NCBI RefSeq assembly: GCF_022009635.1
Contig: NZ_CP091716.1
Span: 759,001 to 823,000, forward strand
Length of the DNA stretch: 64,000 bases
Origin: Variovorax paradoxus
Lineage (GTDB): Bacteria; Pseudomonadota; Gammaproteobacteria; Burkholderiales; Burkholderiaceae_C
Direction: 5' to 3'
Shown here: piece after piece, positions 63,441 to 64,000 of the stretch
Layout of the letters: each line of letters starts with the position of its first letter
Numbering within the stretch: the stretch's first letter is position 1
Notes under the pieces: model-generated
Told to the model about the DNA's origin: nothing
Seen by the model: the letters and a program-made list of their open reading frames with translations, nothing else
Databases searched by the model: none
Program-made: the position numbers and the translations under genes

Positions 63441-64000
63441 GCCTTGGCCAGTGCGCGGTCGACGGCCGCGCGGATGAGGGTGGGCGTGGGCCTGCGCCAG
63501 CGCGCGCACACGTGCTGGTCGGGCCGCAGCAGGTAGACGGTGCCGGGCTGCGCGTCGTAGCGCCGGGTGGCGAGCTCGCCGCCGGCAGTGGCGCTGTCTT
63601 CCACACGCACCACGTGCAGCGGAAGCTCGCATTCCTTCAATGCCCGCAGGCTGCGTTCGGCGGCTTCGCCCTGGCCGAACACCAGCGCGGTGAAGCGCTC
63701 GGCATGGCACTCGCGCAGCAGCCAGCCGGTGCTGCCGTCGGCGCGCACCACGGGCGCGTCGGCCGCCGCGGCGCCGGGCACCATCGCGCCGGCGAAGGCC
63801 TCGGCGTCCGGCGTGTTGAGCGGCGAATCGCGCAGCACCGTGGCCACCGACAGCCGCCCGCTGTTGACCAGCGTGCGCGCGAAGGCATGGCGCCGGGTCA
63901 GCTCCAGCACCGCGTCGCGGAACAGGCGGCTCACGTCGCTCTTGGGCGTGATGAAGTCGGTGGCGCGCGTGGAGTTGCGGATGTTCTCGTCGGCCGCGAA
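63437..64000 (-). CDS. FAD-dependent aromatic monooxygenase, C-terminal part (5' end outside window)
   Basis: The C-terminal 187 residues of a class A flavoprotein hydroxylase, running off the right edge. The first codons read [20 protein letters not shown], a conserved patch just after the FAD-binding GD motif in this subgroup. The rest is the thioredoxin-like C-terminal domain ending in [14 protein letters not shown], as in phenol hydroxylase and MhpA relatives. As the upstream gene of the homogentisate operon, it probably makes homogentisate or a precursor. The catalytic N terminus is not visible. Confidence 0.88.
   Translation of the reverse strand, partial: FAADENIRNSTRATDFITPKSDVSRLFRDAVLELTRRHAFARTLVNSGRLSVATVLRDSPLNTPDAEAFAGAMVPGAAAADAPVVRADGSTGWLLRECHAERFTALVFGQGEAAERSLRALKECELPLHVVRVEDSATAGGELATRRYDAQPGTVYLLRPDQHVCARWRRPTPTLIRAAVDRALAKA

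Overview
The window is GC-rich, almost gap-free chromosomal DNA from a betaproteobacterium, most likely Comamonadaceae and Variovorax-like. This rests on very high third-position GC, five orphan Bug-type tripartite tricarboxylate transporter (TTT) receptors, many LysR/MarR-controlled catabolic operons, and the housekeeping blocks gatCAB-mreBCD-mrdA and lplT-alr. The genus is inferred from gene content. No tRNA, rRNA, CRISPR array, prophage, insertion sequence or origin was recognised, and no gap between genes exceeds about 220 bases.

Layout. 1-3.1 kb: 3' part of glcD, then glcE and glcF (glycolate oxidase). 3.2-10.4 kb: a small secreted protein, glutathione peroxidase, two EamA transporters, lplT, alr, a glycine-rich membrane protein and a LysR regulator. 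10.4-11.4 kb: a MerR regulator fused to a P-loop ATPase domain. 11.5-24.2 kb: fifteen minus-strand genes. These form a homoprotocatechuate meta-cleavage pathway (hpaR, two hpaG-type genes, hpaE, a Bug receptor, a LigA/LigB-type two-subunit dioxygenase, hpaF, hpaH, hpaI), followed by a lipoprotein, an IlvD/Edd dehydratase, a second Bug receptor, a class II aldolase and a PanE-like reductase. 24.4-26.0 kb: a MarR regulator divergent from a third Bug receptor. 26-36.2 kb: radA, a BCCT transporter, small envelope proteins, a LysR/MHS transporter/M20 hydrolase module, rdgC, ilvE and a zinc-finger protein. 36.3-45.8 kb: a lipoprotein, an O-antigen-ligase-like protein, an OmpR-type two-component system, a ketosynthase pair, an AmpG-like transporter and an M48 protease. 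45.8-49.0 kb: a Bug receptor and flavin monooxygenase, divergent from a LysR gene. 49.1-59.5 kb: xth/pyrE, a DUF4124 protein, gatCAB, mreBCD and mrdA. 59.6-64 kb: a homogentisate operon (flavin monooxygenase, DUF2783 protein, hmgA, Bug receptor, fahA) running off the right edge.

How it works together. Two aromatic ring-cleavage routes lie in one window. HPC goes through extradiol cleavage, dehydrogenation, isomerisation/decarboxylation, hydration and aldol cleavage to pyruvate and succinate semialdehyde. Homogentisate goes through HmgA and FahA to fumarate and acetoacetate. Each has its own Bug receptor, but no TctA/TctB membrane partner is present. Tight ATGA stop/start overlaps link many of these genes. 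The points I find most worth a second look are the replacement of HpaD by a LigAB-type enzyme, an RdgC protein ending in an SSB-like acidic Pro-Phe tail, the MerR-ATPase fusion, and a divergent xth/pyrE pair whose start codons are only 12 bases apart.
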